Position numbers and translations under genes: made by a program
DNA from: Closterium sp. NIES-65
Lineage: Eukaryota > Streptophyta > Zygnematophyceae > Desmidiales > Closteriaceae
Assembly (NCBI GenBank): GCA_948144175.1
Contig: CANXME010002517.1
Span: forward strand, 1,364,001 to 1,428,000
Direction: 5' to 3'
DNA length: 64,000 bases
Shown: positions 45,210-54,573 of the stretch, one piece after another
How positions within the stretch are numbered: position 1 is the first letter of the stretch
Layout: each line of letters opens with the position of its first letter
The notes under the pieces: generated by a model
The model's database searches: none
Seen by the model: the letters and a program-made list of their open reading frames with translations, nothing else
Told to the model about the DNA's origin: nothing

Positions 45210-46296
45210 TCACTTTTACGATGGCCCGGCCTGTTGCAAGCAAAGCAGCGCCCCTTGAATGGTGCGGCAGCTGCATTCGTCGCAACGGCGTGTACGGTGG
45301 CGTGCTCGATCGGTCCTCGAGGACGATGTCCGTAGTAGGACCCCGGTCTCGGACGGCGCAAAATGTCGATTTTCTCGGCGATCGCGAGAATCTCGTTGAA
45401 ATTCGAGAGTCCGCGTAGCATTATTTCCTGCGAGATTTCCGGCTTTAGCCCTCCGACGTAACGGTCCACCCGCTCCGCTTCGTGCATGTAGCCGACCTGC
45501 TCGCATAATGCGAGAAAACCGCTCGTGTAGTCTTGAACCGACCCGAGCTGCCGCCAAGTGCGCAGTTTCTGACGCGCCGAAATAGAAGCCGCGATCGGCT
45601 CGAAGCGCGCCCGAAGCCCTACGCACCACGCATCCCACGTGCTGTATTGGGCGGTTTCGTAGAATGAAATCCAGTTGACTGCTGGGCCCGCGGGCCCTTC
45701 CTCTTGCGACGGTGGCTCGTAGGCGCGTGGCGACGTCACGATGACTCGCCACCAGTCCATAGCGGGGCCCCTCAACAGCGAGACGGCGTATCGTATCTTC
45801 GCTGCGTCCGACTCGACGTAGTTCGCGTCAAAAACACGTTCATCGTGAAGATCCACAACTGAACCGTCGGACCACCACGCTGGCTCGGGTCGAAACAGGG
45901 CGGGCGCTGCGGCTTGAGTGGCATCGGCGCCATGATTGCCTGGTCGCCACTTGTTTCCGCAAACTCCACGTGCCGACGGGCTTCACGAGGCTCCCGTGGG
46001 CTTGGTGCGGCCCTGTTTCCTCCCATACCAGGCATTGGCTGGGCGGCGCTGTCACTGGCTGCGCCTGAGCGCTGTCCCACGCTGTCGTGCTGTGTTGGTG
46101 TGCCGGACGAGATGACAATCGGCTCCTCTGACTGTGCAGGTGCATTTTGTGACGTTGGAGCAGTCGCCGCAGATTGCTGACGCGCGGAGTCACGTTCTGC
46201 CGTGAGCGTCGCAATCTCGAGTGCTGAATCTTCAACTTGACGGATCAGACGGTCAAGCTGCTCTTGCGTCAACGTCGCGAGCGTAAATTCAGCCAT
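45131..46296 (-). pseudogene. Chromovirus gag with a frameshift
   Basis: Starts MAEFTLATLTQEQLDRLIRQVED at 46296 and runs to about 45840, where the frame changes and continues as RVFDANYVESDAAKIRYAVSLLRGPAMDWW, the conserved capsid region. The end carries a normal CCHC knuckle CFACNRPGHRKSEC (about 45250-45210). It overlaps the start of pol in another frame. One indel near 45840 explains the break; a sequencing error cannot be excluded. Confidence 0.85.
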
Positions 46297-46819
46297 GGCG
46301 GGGGTGTCGGTCAAGCGCAGCGAGAGCCTCTGTCGTGGCCGTGCGTGCTTACGAGAGAGCACTACGAGCGGCGGTGCTTGATCGCTGAGAGACGTCTACC
46401 CCCCCCAAAAAATTGAGATAGTGGGGAAACGAAGGTGTGAATGCGGTCCGAGAAGAGATCGTAGGCTCTGAATACCAAGTGTTACGGGTGAAATGGAGTG
46501 AGCGAACGAAGATTGCACTATCGAAGCAAAGGTACAATGAGCGAAGGCATGAGCGAAGGATTATATAGCGAAACTACAGTGGTAACGGTAATGGACTGTG
46601 GTTGTCGCGCGACGGGCCTGGGACTGAGGTTGGGAAAAGTGTCGAGGCGGAGGTCCGGAGCGCGGGTTACCGCCGAGCCGTGAGGTCGGGGTACGACATG
46701 CGAAAAAATGGCGGGCGGATTATTGATGCGAGTGGTAACGGTGCTGACTGAGGTGCTACAGTGATGTACGCATTGAGCGGGGATGCGAAGTAAGGAAAAG
46801 GAATTTTCCTTACAGGCAA

Positions 46820-47119
46820 CCACCTTCTACTGCCTCTCCTCACCCATCACTGCCTTCTAGCCTTGTCCATCCTGGTTCAAACACAACCCGTCAATTGAGA
46901 AAGCTTGCTTTCTTATTCTTATCAATTGGCATCGTTCTCATTACAAATGGCTTATTACAACATTTGCATCAACGTTGAGCACAAGCTGGTGCAATCGAAT
47001 AACACTAGCTAAGATGTACCCTATCCAAGTGGCATTAGCAAGGCGGTTTACTCTGGGGTGGGTGGTGGGAGTGTTGAGTGAGCCGTTTGAAAATCGAGAA
47101 ACGTGGGTGGAGGGAAATG
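46820..47119. other. Short unique DNA between chromovirus and Copia D
   Basis: About 300 bp, the continuation of the pre-insertion locus at 39881. No gene, repeat or motif recognised. Confidence 0.6.
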
Positions 47120-47256
47120 TGTCAGAACATATCTACAGCTTATACTGCTGTGTAGGCTGTAGTGGGGTATCCCATAGGGGGTACAACCCAGTTAGGGTTT
47201 CATATTTGTACTGCTTTCATTCATAGTTCATTCATTCCTGTTTTCCTATTTTCACA
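47120..47256 (+). repeat. 5' LTR of Copia D
   Basis: 137 bp. It contains the family core GTAGTGGGGTATCCCATAGG, an AACCC-N-GGGTT inverted repeat, and TTAGGGTTT at 47192-47200, which is a plant telo-box on the other strand. U3/R/U5 limits cannot be set from sequence alone. Confidence 0.95.
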
Positions 47257-47270
47257 TGGTATAGAGCGGG
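47257..47270 (+). other. Primer-binding site of Copia D
   Basis: TGGTATAGAGCGGG directly follows the 5' LTR. It is the initiator-Met complement TGGTATCAGAGC with the C missing. B and C have TGGTATCGAGCAGG (A missing) and E is as D. Confidence 0.85.
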
Positions 47271-48317
47271 TCCTACCTTAGGACCGTTGTCTGGGCCCAC
47301 CGACGCGCGCCCCGAGGCGCGCCCTTTTTTTTTAGCGACCCCTCGGGTCGCCTTTTCACTCGCGGCCCCGCCGCCTCCTCTGACGCGGCTTTGCCGCCTC
47401 CCCTGACGCCGCCCAGCCGCCTCCCTTGACGCGGCCCTGCCGCCTCTTTTAACGCGGCCCCGCCGCCTCCCTTGACGCGGCCCTGCCGCCTCCCTTGACG
47501 CGGCCCCGCCGCCTCCCTTGACGCGGCCCCGCCGCCTCCCCTGACGCGGCTCCGCCGCCTCCCCTGACGAGGCCCCGCCGCCTCCATTGAAGCGGTCCCG
47601 CCGCCTCCCCTGACGCGGCCACGCCGCCTCCTCTGACGCGGCCCCGCCTCTGCTGCCGACGGCCCCACCGCTGCACCCTGCCGGCCCGTCGCTGCACCCT
47701 GCCGGCCCGCCGCTGCACCCTGCCGGCCCGCCGCTGCACCCTGCCGGCCCGCCGCTGCACCCTGCCGGCCCGCCGCTGCACCCTGCCGGCCCGCCGCTGC
47801 ACCCTGCCGGCCCGCCGCTGCTCCTGCCGGCCCGCCGCTGCACCTACCGGCCCGCCGCTGCACCCATCGGCCCGCCGCCTCTTACGGCCCGCCACTTGCA
47901 CCTGCCGGCCCGCCGCTGCACCTGCCGGCCCGACGCTGCACCTGCCGGCCCGACGCTGCATCTCCCGGCCGAGCCGCCCCAGCCGCCGAGCCGCCCGGGA
48001 CCCGAGCCGCCCTGCCGCCGAGCCGCCCGGGAACCGAGCCGCCCTGCACCCGAGCCGCCCAGCCGCCGAGCCGCCCGGGAGCCGAGCCGCCCTGCACCCG
48101 AGCTGCCCAGCCGCCGAGCCGCCCGGGAGCCGAGCCGCCCTGCGCCCGAGCCGCCCAGCCGCCGAGCCGCCCGGGAGCCGAGCAGCTGTGCACCCGAGCC
48201 GCCCGGTCGCTGAGCCGCCTTTCTGCTGACTGCACGACCTGCCCTGCCTGGTGAGCACTGTCCCACTGACACTGCGAGCTCTTTCCCTACTGCTTGCACT
48301 GCGTCGCTGTCGTCACC
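47271..48317 (+). repeat. GC-rich tandem leader of Copia D
   Basis: A GCGCGCCCCGAGGCGCGCC hairpin at about 47305-47324, then CGCCGCCTCCCTTGACGCGG units (47360-47650), CACCCTGCCGGCCCGCCGCTG units (47660-47950) and CCGAGCCGCCCGGGAGCCGA units (47960-48215). No AUG-led conserved protein. Copia E has the same three blocks in different copy number. A role in RNA structure, packaging or translation is inference. Confidence 0.9.
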
Positions 48318-51300
48318 ATGGCTACCCCTAGTGTCCTAGCTTTTGACGCTGAGGGTCGCGCCATTGATTTTGAGGTCTGGTTAGACGACCTGCAGCTGTT
48401 CTTACAGTGCGACAGGGCTGACGACCTTTCTCTCTTTGACCTCACCTCTGGCGCCTCTCCTGCCCCTGCTGCTGATGCTGATCCCGCTGTCCGCTCTAAG
48501 TGGGCCACCCGCGATGCTGCTGCACGTCTTGCTGTGCGTCGCCACCTCCCTACCTCTGAGCGTGCGCATTTTAGTCAGTACAAGAGTGCTCAGACCTTGT
48601 ACGACGCTGTAGTTGCGCGCTACTCCTCCCCTGCCACTGCTGCACTGAGCCGTCTCATGCTTCCCTACCTCTTTCCTGACCTCTCTGCCTTTCCCACTGT
48701 CGCTGACCTCATTACGCACCTCCGCACTAGTGACACTCGCTACCGCGCCGCCCTTCCTGCTGAGTTCTGCGCTAAGAACCCCCCCCCCATGTACATCGCT
48801 CTCTACTACGTAGTCGCACGCCTCCCTGACTCCCTTCGCGTCGTCAGGGACCACTTTCTCGCAATCTGTCCCACCACTCTCACCGTCGACCTCCTCGAGA
48901 AGGCCCTCCTTGCAGCGGAGAAGAGCATAGTCGCTGTAGGTGCTTCTCGTGGTGACCCTCGCACCCCCATCTTTGAGGGGTGCTCTCCTTCCCCCTTGCT
49001 GCCCTCTGTTGCCTCTGCTGCTGCTGCCGACCTGCTTGGTCTTGAGTCGGTCGGCGCGGCGTCTGCCCCTAGTGGGAGACGTCGCTCCAGCAAGGGCAAA
49101 GGGGGCAAGGGCGCGGGTGGAGCTGGAGGGGGCGGTGGCGGTGGCGGCGGTGGCGGCGGAGGGAGTGGGGGTGGCGGCGGGGCTAGTGGCGGGGGTGGTG
49201 GTGGTGGTGGCGGCAGCAGCGGCGGAGACGGTGGTGGTGGTGCCAGCGGTGGTGGTGGAGGCAGCGGCGGAGGTGGAGGCGGCGGAGGTGGAGGCAGTGG
49301 AGGCGGCAGCGGAGGAGGCAGTAGTGGTGGAGGAGGTGGAGCTGGTCGGGGTGGTACCCAGCAGCGTAGCGGCGGTGGTGGTGGCCAGCGCTCGCACCGG
49401 CAGCAGCAGCAGCGCTCGCGGGACATCCCTTCGCCTCAGCAGCTTCGTGAGTGGTACGCTGGGCGTCAGAGGGGTGGGGGTACTGGTCCCTGCACCTACG
49501 TTCTTCGTTCCGGCGACCGCGCGGGTGAGCAGTGTGGGGGTGCCCACGCCACCCAGCGCTGCTTTGGCCGCCTGACGGACGCTTGGCGTCGGCAGTTCCC
49601 TGGGGCTAGTGAGATCCCTCGCTGGGATGAGCTTCTCAGGGCTGGTGTAGCAATCTTTGATCTTGATTTTGATGCTATCCTTACTGCTATGTATGTTGTG
49701 GATTATAGTGAGGAGAATGAGGGTTACCGGTGTTTTCAGCCCGACCCGGGCATTGGTACTGCTGCGCTAGGTGCTTGTGAGGCTGCTGCTCTAGGTGCCA
49801 GTGCGTCTGCGCTCTCAGGTACTGGTGAGACTGCGCTCTCAGGTACTGAGTCGTCCTCGTCCTCCCTCACTTTCACACTTGACTCCGGAGCTTCTCGCTC
49901 CTTCTTTCGAGACCGCACTACCCTTTCGCCGCTCGCCAGGCCGGTTGCGGTCTCCCTTGCTGACCCCTCTGGGGGTCCTGTCCTGTCTCACTTCTCCACT
50001 GTCCTCCCGTGTCCGGCTGCCCCTTCGGGCACCCTGTCGGGTCTGTACCTTCCCTCGTTCTCTACGAACTTGGTGAGTGGAGCGGACCTGCAGGATGGGG
50101 GTGTTCACCAGTTCACTCCTGCGCGTCAGAGGGTGACCCACTGCACGGAGGCTCGCACAGGCCGACACCTGGCCACGTTCTCACGTCGGCCGGGGTCGAG
50201 TCTCTACACCCTGACCGTTGAGTCTCCTCCTGTCCCTGCGTCTGGTCAGGTGGCTGCGTCGGGTCAGGTACTTGCTGCTGCGTCCTGGTCAGGTCCTGAG
50301 TCTGCCCCCTGTTCTTGTCGCCTCCTGTCTCACGAGACTCTCCTGTGGCACCACCGTCTTGGCCACCCCTCCTTGCCCCGTCTTCGGAGCATGGCTTCCC
50401 GTGTCCTTGTCTCTGGTCTTCCCCAGTCTCTCCCTCCTCTCCCCTCCGGGCCAGGACCTTCCTGTGTCCCCTGTGTCGAGGGTCGCCTCCGGGCTACTCC
50501 TCACTCCTCCCACTTCCCCCCGACAGAGGCTCCCCTGCAGACGCTTCACATGGATGTGTGGGGCCAAGCCCCCGTCCGTGGGCAGGGTTACGAGCGCTAC
50601 TTCCTGTTGGTGGTTGACGACTACTCGCGTTACACCACAGTCCTCCCCTTGCGCAGCAAGGGTGCGGTCACTGAGGTGCTGATCGACTGGATCCGCGAGG
50701 CTCGTCTCCAGCTCAGGAAGAACTTCGGCTCGGACTTTCCTGTTCCGCGTCTGCACTCTGACAGAGGCGGAGAGTTCTCTTCTCGCCTTCTGCGAGACTA
50801 CTGTCGTGCACGGGGGATCCGCCAGACCTTCACACTTCCGGACTCACCACAGCAAAATGGGATTGCTGAGCGCCGCATTGGCATGGTCATGGATGTCGCT
50901 CGTACGTCCATGATGCATGCGGCTGCCCCCCACTTTCTGTGGCCGTTTGCGGTGAGGTACGCGGCGCATCAGCTCAACCTTCACCCCCGGGTCTCTCGGC
51001 CAGCGATGTCCCCAGCCTTGCTGTGGACGGGGAAGGTTGGCGATGCGTCTGTGTTCCGTGTCTGGGGATCTCGGGCGTTTGTCCGCGACTTGTTTGCGGA
51101 CAAGCTGTCCCCTCGTGCTGCTCCCTGTGTCTTCCTTGGCTTCCCCACTGACGCCCCAGGGTGGCAGTTTTACCACCCCTCCTCTCGTCGTGTTCTGTCC
51201 TCCCAGGACGTCACGTTCGACGAGTCAGTCCCCTTCTACCGTCTCTTCCCCTACCGCACTCCTTCCCTCCCCCCTCCCCCGGACTTCCTTGTGCCGGTTC

Positions 51301-54224
51301 CCCCCCCGGTAGACCCCCTCCCCCCTCAGGTTCCTGCCCCCTCAGGTGTGTCCCAGGTAGACGCCGTTGACCCGGTCGAGGTTACTGGTGACTCTGGTGC
51401 TGCTGCGGGTGCTGAGCCTGGGGGTGCTGACTCTGGGGGTGCTGTGCGCGGGGGTGCTGAGCCTGGGGGTGCTACTGCTGGGGGTGCTGGGCCTGAGGGT
51501 GCTACTGCGGAGGGTGCGGAGCCTGGGGGTGCTGAGCCGGGGGGTGCTGTGTCTGGAGGTGCTGGGTCTGGGGGTGCAGGGTCGGGAGCTGCTGAGCCTG
51601 GGGGTGCTGAGCTGGGAGCTGCTGAGCCTGGGGGTGCTGCGTCTGGAGCTGCTGAGCCTGGGGTTTCTCCTGCTGCTGCGTCTCGCCGGGAGCCCCTCTC
51701 TCCACAGGAGCTGCGCGAGTGGTTCGCTCGCCGCTGGAGGCGTGCTGCTGAGTCTGGTGGTGCTGCTGGAGCTGGAGCTGGAGCTTCTTCGACCGTCGAG
51801 GGTGCGGGTGCAGCCGGTCCCGGAGCTGCTGGCCCTGCAGGTCCTCCTGGAGCTGGAGCTGCTGAGGGCGTTCGTGCTGAGCCTGCTGCTGTTGGTCCTG
51901 CCGCTGGAGGTGTGGGTGGCGCTGGTGCTGTCGCTGAGGGTGCTGGTGCTGTCCCTGCTGAGTCTGGAGCTGCCGCGCGGCCTCGGCCGTACTTCGTTCC
52001 GCTCCTTCAGCAGGTTCTTGGTCTTTCTCCTCCAGTAGAGGGTCCACCGCCGGTCCAGTCGCAGCCCCTACTGGAGCCTTCCTCTCCACTGCCTGCTCCC
52101 TCTCCTTACACTGGTCCTACTGGAGGTCTTGCTGAGCGTCGTGAGCCTGCGTCTCGTCCCGCGTCGCCTGTTCGTGCTGCTCGCGCTAGTGGTCGCAGTT
52201 CGCGTCAGCGTCCTCCTCCTGTCCCTGGCACGCACCGGATGTCTTTACGTCCGTCCACTGCTCCTCTGCGTGCCCCTTTGCCTTCTCCTCCTGAGTCCTC
52301 TCTTCCTGCGCTTGCGGACCCTGAGTCGGACTCTCTTCGTGCTGCCAGTCCCACTGTCACGCGTCTGCTTGCTACTGTCGTCACTGACCCCTCTTTTGAG
52401 TCCACTGCTGCGTCTACTCTAGTCGCTGAGCTCGTCGACTTTGCTGCTCGCTGTCGTCTCGACTACGCTGCTAGTCTTGTTGCTGAGTCTGCGTCTGTCT
52501 GTCCTCCGTCCGTCGGGGGTGAGTGTGCTCTTGGCACGGACGTCCTAGAGGACAGGCAGGAGGAGTTACAGTGTCTAGCGGCTGCTTCACCTCATCTCGC
52601 GTCTGTACTGCTTGCCCCTGAGGGAGACCCGGATGCACTAGACATCCCGACTCCGCGTTCTTACGCGGAGGCCGTAGAGGGTCCCTACTCCTCTCAGTGG
52701 CAGGCAGCTATGGATGCAGAGATGGCTTCCTGGAAGTCCACAGGCACCTACGTTGACGCGGTTCCCCCTCCTGGGGCGAACATCGTCAGTGGCATGTGGA
52801 TCTTCAGGGTGAAGCGGCCGCCGGGCTCTCCACCTGTCTTCAAGGCACGGTACGTTGCTCGTGGCTTCAGTCAGCGGCAGGGAGTTGACTACTTTCAGAC
52901 CTTCTCTCCCACCCCGAAGATGACTACTCTTCGGGTGCTGCTGCACATAGCCGCTCAGCGCGACTACGAGCTTCACTCTCTCGACTTCAGCACTGCGTTC
53001 TTGCAGGGTAGCCTGCACGAGGAGATCTGGCTTCGCCGTCCACCTGGCTTCACTGGGACTTTCCCTCCTGGCACCCAGTGGAGCCTCCGACGGCCAGTCT
53101 ACGGTCTCCGCCAGGCACCGCGTGAGTGGCACGACACACTGAGGACTACGCTTGCGGCTCTTGGGTTTGCTCCTTCTACTGCTGACCCGTCGCTGTTTCT
53201 TCGCACCGACACTTCCCTGCCGCCGTTCTACATCCTCGTGTACGTCGACGACCTGGTCTTTGCCACAGCGGACACTGCTGGACTCACCTACGTGAAGTCC
53301 GAGCTGCCGAAGAGACACACGTGCACAGACCTGGGTGAACTGCGCAGCTACCTTGGCTTGCAGTTCACTCGGGACAGAGCACGCCGCACCATTACCTTGA
53401 CTCAGTCACACATGGTGCAGCAGGTCCTTCAGCGCTTCGGCTTCACGTACTCCTCGCCTCAGGCCACTCCTCTGCCTACTCGCCACTCACTCTCAGCTCT
53501 GCCTTCGGATGAGTCCGTAGAGTCGAGTGGTCCGTATGCGGAGCTTGTTGGCTGCCTCATGTACCTGATGACCTGCACACGACCTGACCTTGCATACCCT
53601 CTGAGCATTCTTGCACGCTATGTTGCTCCTGGGAGACACAGACCGGAGCACATGGCTGCAGCGAAGAGGGTATTGCGCTACCTGTGCAGTACGTCAGGCA
53701 TGGGGCTAGTGCTTGGAGGGCGGAGTCCAGTGGTCCTTACCGGCCACGCGGACGCTTCTTGGGCTGACGACCAGGCTACGCAGCGGTCGTCAAAGGGTTA
53801 CACCTTCAGCCTTGGTTCCGGCTCTGTCTCGTGGCGGTCTACTCGCTCGTCTTCGGTTCTCGGCTCCAGTTGTGAGGCTGAGATCTACGCCGGGGCCATG
53901 GCTGCACAGGAGCTTCGCTGGCTCACCTACCTGCTGACTGACCTTGGAGAGCCGCCTCGTTCTCCTCCAGTGCTGTACGTAGACAACAAGGCTATGCTGG
54001 CCTTGTGTCGAGAGCAGCGCTTGGAGCACAGAACGAAGCACATTGCTCTCCGCTACTTCCTTGCTCGTGAGCTGCAGCAGCGTGGTCAGTTGCGACTTGC
54101 GTACGTGGCCTCTGAGGCCAACACTGCTGATGTGTTCACCAAGGCACTTGCGCCTTGTGACCATCAGCGCTTCTGCACCCAGCTGGGTCTTGTGCCTGTC
54201 TTGCCTCACTTGCTCTCCTCTTGA
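48318..54224 (+). CDS. Copia D gag-pol polyprotein, 1968 aa, intact
   Basis: Makes the particle protein, protease, integrase and reverse transcriptase/RNase H. The ATG at 48318 fits the shared start MATPSVLAFDAEGRAIDFEVW. Gag (48318-49080) is followed by an ~80-residue Gly-rich stretch (49110-49350) and an odd zinc motif C-x13-C-x3-H-x4-C (about 49490-49565). Protease: LDSGASRSFF (49878-49907). Integrase: HHRLGHPSLPRL, catalytic Asp at VVDDYSR (about 50613), Asp of HSDRGGEF (about 50760), Glu 50868-50870; the last two are exactly 35 residues apart. A GGAEPGGAE linker (51385-51690) follows. Reverse transcriptase runs from about 52700 with YVDD at 53241-53252; RNase H has GHADASWADD, SSCEAEIYAGA, YVDNKAMLAL and TADVFTKAL. 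All catalytic residues are present. Confidence 0.96.
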   Translation: MATPSVLAFDAEGRAIDFEVWLDDLQLFLQCDRADDLSLFDLTSGASPAPAADADPAVRSKWATRDAAARLAVRRHLPTSERAHFSQYKSAQTLYDAVVARYSSPATAALSRLMLPYLFPDLSAFPTVADLITHLRTSDTRYRAALPAEFCAKNPPPMYIALYYVVARLPDSLRVVRDHFLAICPTTLTVDLLEKALLAAEKSIVAVGASRGDPRTPIFEGCSPSPLLPSVASAAAADLLGLESVGAASAPSGRRRSSKGKGGKGAGGAGGGGGGGGGGGGGSGGGGGASGGGGGGGGGSSGGDGGGGASGGGGGSGGGGGGGGGGSGGGSGGGSSGGGGGAGRGGTQQRSGGGGGQRSHRQQQQRSRDIPSPQQLREWYAGRQRGGGTGPCTYVLRSGDRAGEQCGGAHATQRCFGRLTDAWRRQFPGASEIPRWDELLRAGVAIFDLDFDAILTAMYVVDYSEENEGYRCFQPDPGIGTAALGACEAAALGASASALSGTGETALSGTESSSSSLTFTLDSGASRSFFRDRTTLSPLARPVAVSLADPSGGPVLSHFSTVLPCPAAPSGTLSGLYLPSFSTNLVSGADLQDGGVHQFTPARQRVTHCTEARTGRHLATFSRRPGSSLYTLTVESPPVPASGQVAASGQVLAAASWSGPESAPCSCRLLSHETLLWHHRLGHPSLPRLRSMASRVLVSGLPQSLPPLPSGPGPSCVPCVEGRLRATPHSSHFPPTEAPLQTLHMDVWGQAPVRGQGYERYFLLVVDDYSRYTTVLPLRSKGAVTEVLIDWIREARLQLRKNFGSDFPVPRLHSDRGGEFSSRLLRDYCRARGIRQTFTLPDSPQQNGIAERRIGMVMDVARTSMMHAAAPHFLWPFAVRYAAHQLNLHPRVSRPAMSPALLWTGKVGDASVFRVWGSRAFVRDLFADKLSPRAAPCVFLGFPTDAPGWQFYHPSSRRVLSSQDVTFDESVPFYRLFPYRTPSLPPPPDFLVPVPPPVDPLPPQVPAPSGVSQVDAVDPVEVTGDSGAAAGAEPGGADSGGAVRGGAEPGGATAGGAGPEGATAEGAEPGGAEPGGAVSGGAGSGGAGSGAAEPGGAELGAAEPGGAASGAAEPGVSPAAASRREPLSPQELREWFARRWRRAAESGGAAGAGAGASSTVEGAGAAGPGAAGPAGPPGAGAAEGVRAEPAAVGPAAGGVGGAGAVAEGAGAVPAESGAAARPRPYFVPLLQQVLGLSPPVEGPPPVQSQPLLEPSSPLPAPSPYTGPTGGLAERREPASRPASPVRAARASGRSSRQRPPPVPGTHRMSLRPSTAPLRAPLPSPPESSLPALADPESDSLRAASPTVTRLLATVVTDPSFESTAASTLVAELVDFAARCRLDYAASLVAESASVCPPSVGGECALGTDVLEDRQEELQCLAAASPHLASVLLAPEGDPDALDIPTPRSYAEAVEGPYSSQWQAAMDAEMASWKSTGTYVDAVPPPGANIVSGMWIFRVKRPPGSPPVFKARYVARGFSQRQGVDYFQTFSPTPKMTTLRVLLHIAAQRDYELHSLDFSTAFLQGSLHEEIWLRRPPGFTGTFPPGTQWSLRRPVYGLRQAPREWHDTLRTTLAALGFAPSTADPSLFLRTDTSLPPFYILVYVDDLVFATADTAGLTYVKSELPKRHTCTDLGELRSYLGLQFTRDRARRTITLTQSHMVQQVLQRFGFTYSSPQATPLPTRHSLSALPSDESVESSGPYAELVGCLMYLMTCTRPDLAYPLSILARYVAPGRHRPEHMAAAKRVLRYLCSTSGMGLVLGGRSPVVLTGHADASWADDQATQRSSKGYTFSLGSGSVSWRSTRSSSVLGSSCEAEIYAGAMAAQELRWLTYLLTDLGEPPRSPPVLYVDNKAMLALCREQRLEHRTKHIALRYFLARELQQRGQLRLAYVASEANTADVFTKALAPCDHQRFCTQLGLVPVLPHLLSS

Positions 54225-54337
54225 CTTCACTTGTACTGTGACATATATATATACCTGCTCTTGCTTGTCTAGTTTTATATATATGTCTGTACTCTTGCTT
54301 GTGAACTGGCCTTTGGCCTTGCTCTTGTGCTCGGACT

Positions 54338-54431
54338 GTGTGGTGACTTTGTGATCCACCCTGAGCTTTGCTTTGTCTTGCTTGACTGGTCTTGTGACCC
54401 CTTGTTCTCCCCCACTTTGCCTATGGGGGTG
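54338..54431 (+). promoter_or_regulatory. Conserved 3' cis motif and polypurine tract of Copia D
   Basis: The text ending TTGTGATCCACCCTGAGCTT is found in the same place in Copia A, B, C, D, E and non-autonomous elements 1 and 2, outside any reading frame. It is followed by TTTGCTTTG-type repeats, then CCCCACTTTGCCTATGGGGGTG, which supplies the polypurine tract next to the LTR. Function is unknown; conservation in elements without genes points to a cis role. Confidence 0.85.
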
Positions 54432-54568
54432 TGTCAGAACATATCTATAGCTTATACTGCTGTGTAGGCTGTAGTGGGGTATCCCATAGGGGGTACAACC
54501 CAGTTAGGGTTTCATATTTGTACTGCTTTCATTCATAGTTCATTCATTCCTGTTTTCCTATTTTCACA
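54432..54568 (+). repeat. 3' LTR of Copia D
   Basis: 137 bp, one difference from the 5' LTR (CTACAG against CTATAG near the start). Confidence 0.96.
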
Positions 54569-54573
54569 AAATG

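Larger units (their letters stand above)
39887..46814 (-). mobile_element. Ty3/gypsy chromovirus, nearly complete
   Basis: LTRs of 335 bp at 39887-40221 (3') and 46480-46814 (5') differ at about three positions. The target duplication GGCAA is perfect (39882-39886 and 46815-46819). On the minus strand a TTGGTATTCAGAGCC primer-like site follows the 5' LTR and a GGGGAGGGGGGTAG polypurine tract precedes the 3' LTR. Order gag, protease, reverse transcriptase, RNase H, integrase, chromodomain is that of chromoviruses. A non-autonomous LTR element is inserted at 40704-42094. Confidence 0.96.
47120..54568 (+). mobile_element. Copia D: structurally intact autonomous element (7449 bp)
   Basis: LTRs 47120-47256 and 54432-54568 (137 bp, TGTC...CACA) differ at a single C/T position. 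The target duplication AAATG is perfect (47115-47119 and 54569-54573). Primer site, repetitive leader, one uninterrupted gag-pol ORF, 3' family motif and polypurine tract are all present in order. This is the only element in the window without an obvious coding lesion. Confidence 0.97.

Noticed and set aside
48402-49547. 381-residue minus-strand Thr/Ala-rich ORF (and its twin at 56877-58022)
   Set aside because: Exact antisense shadow of gag in D and E; conserved only because the sense strand is conserved.
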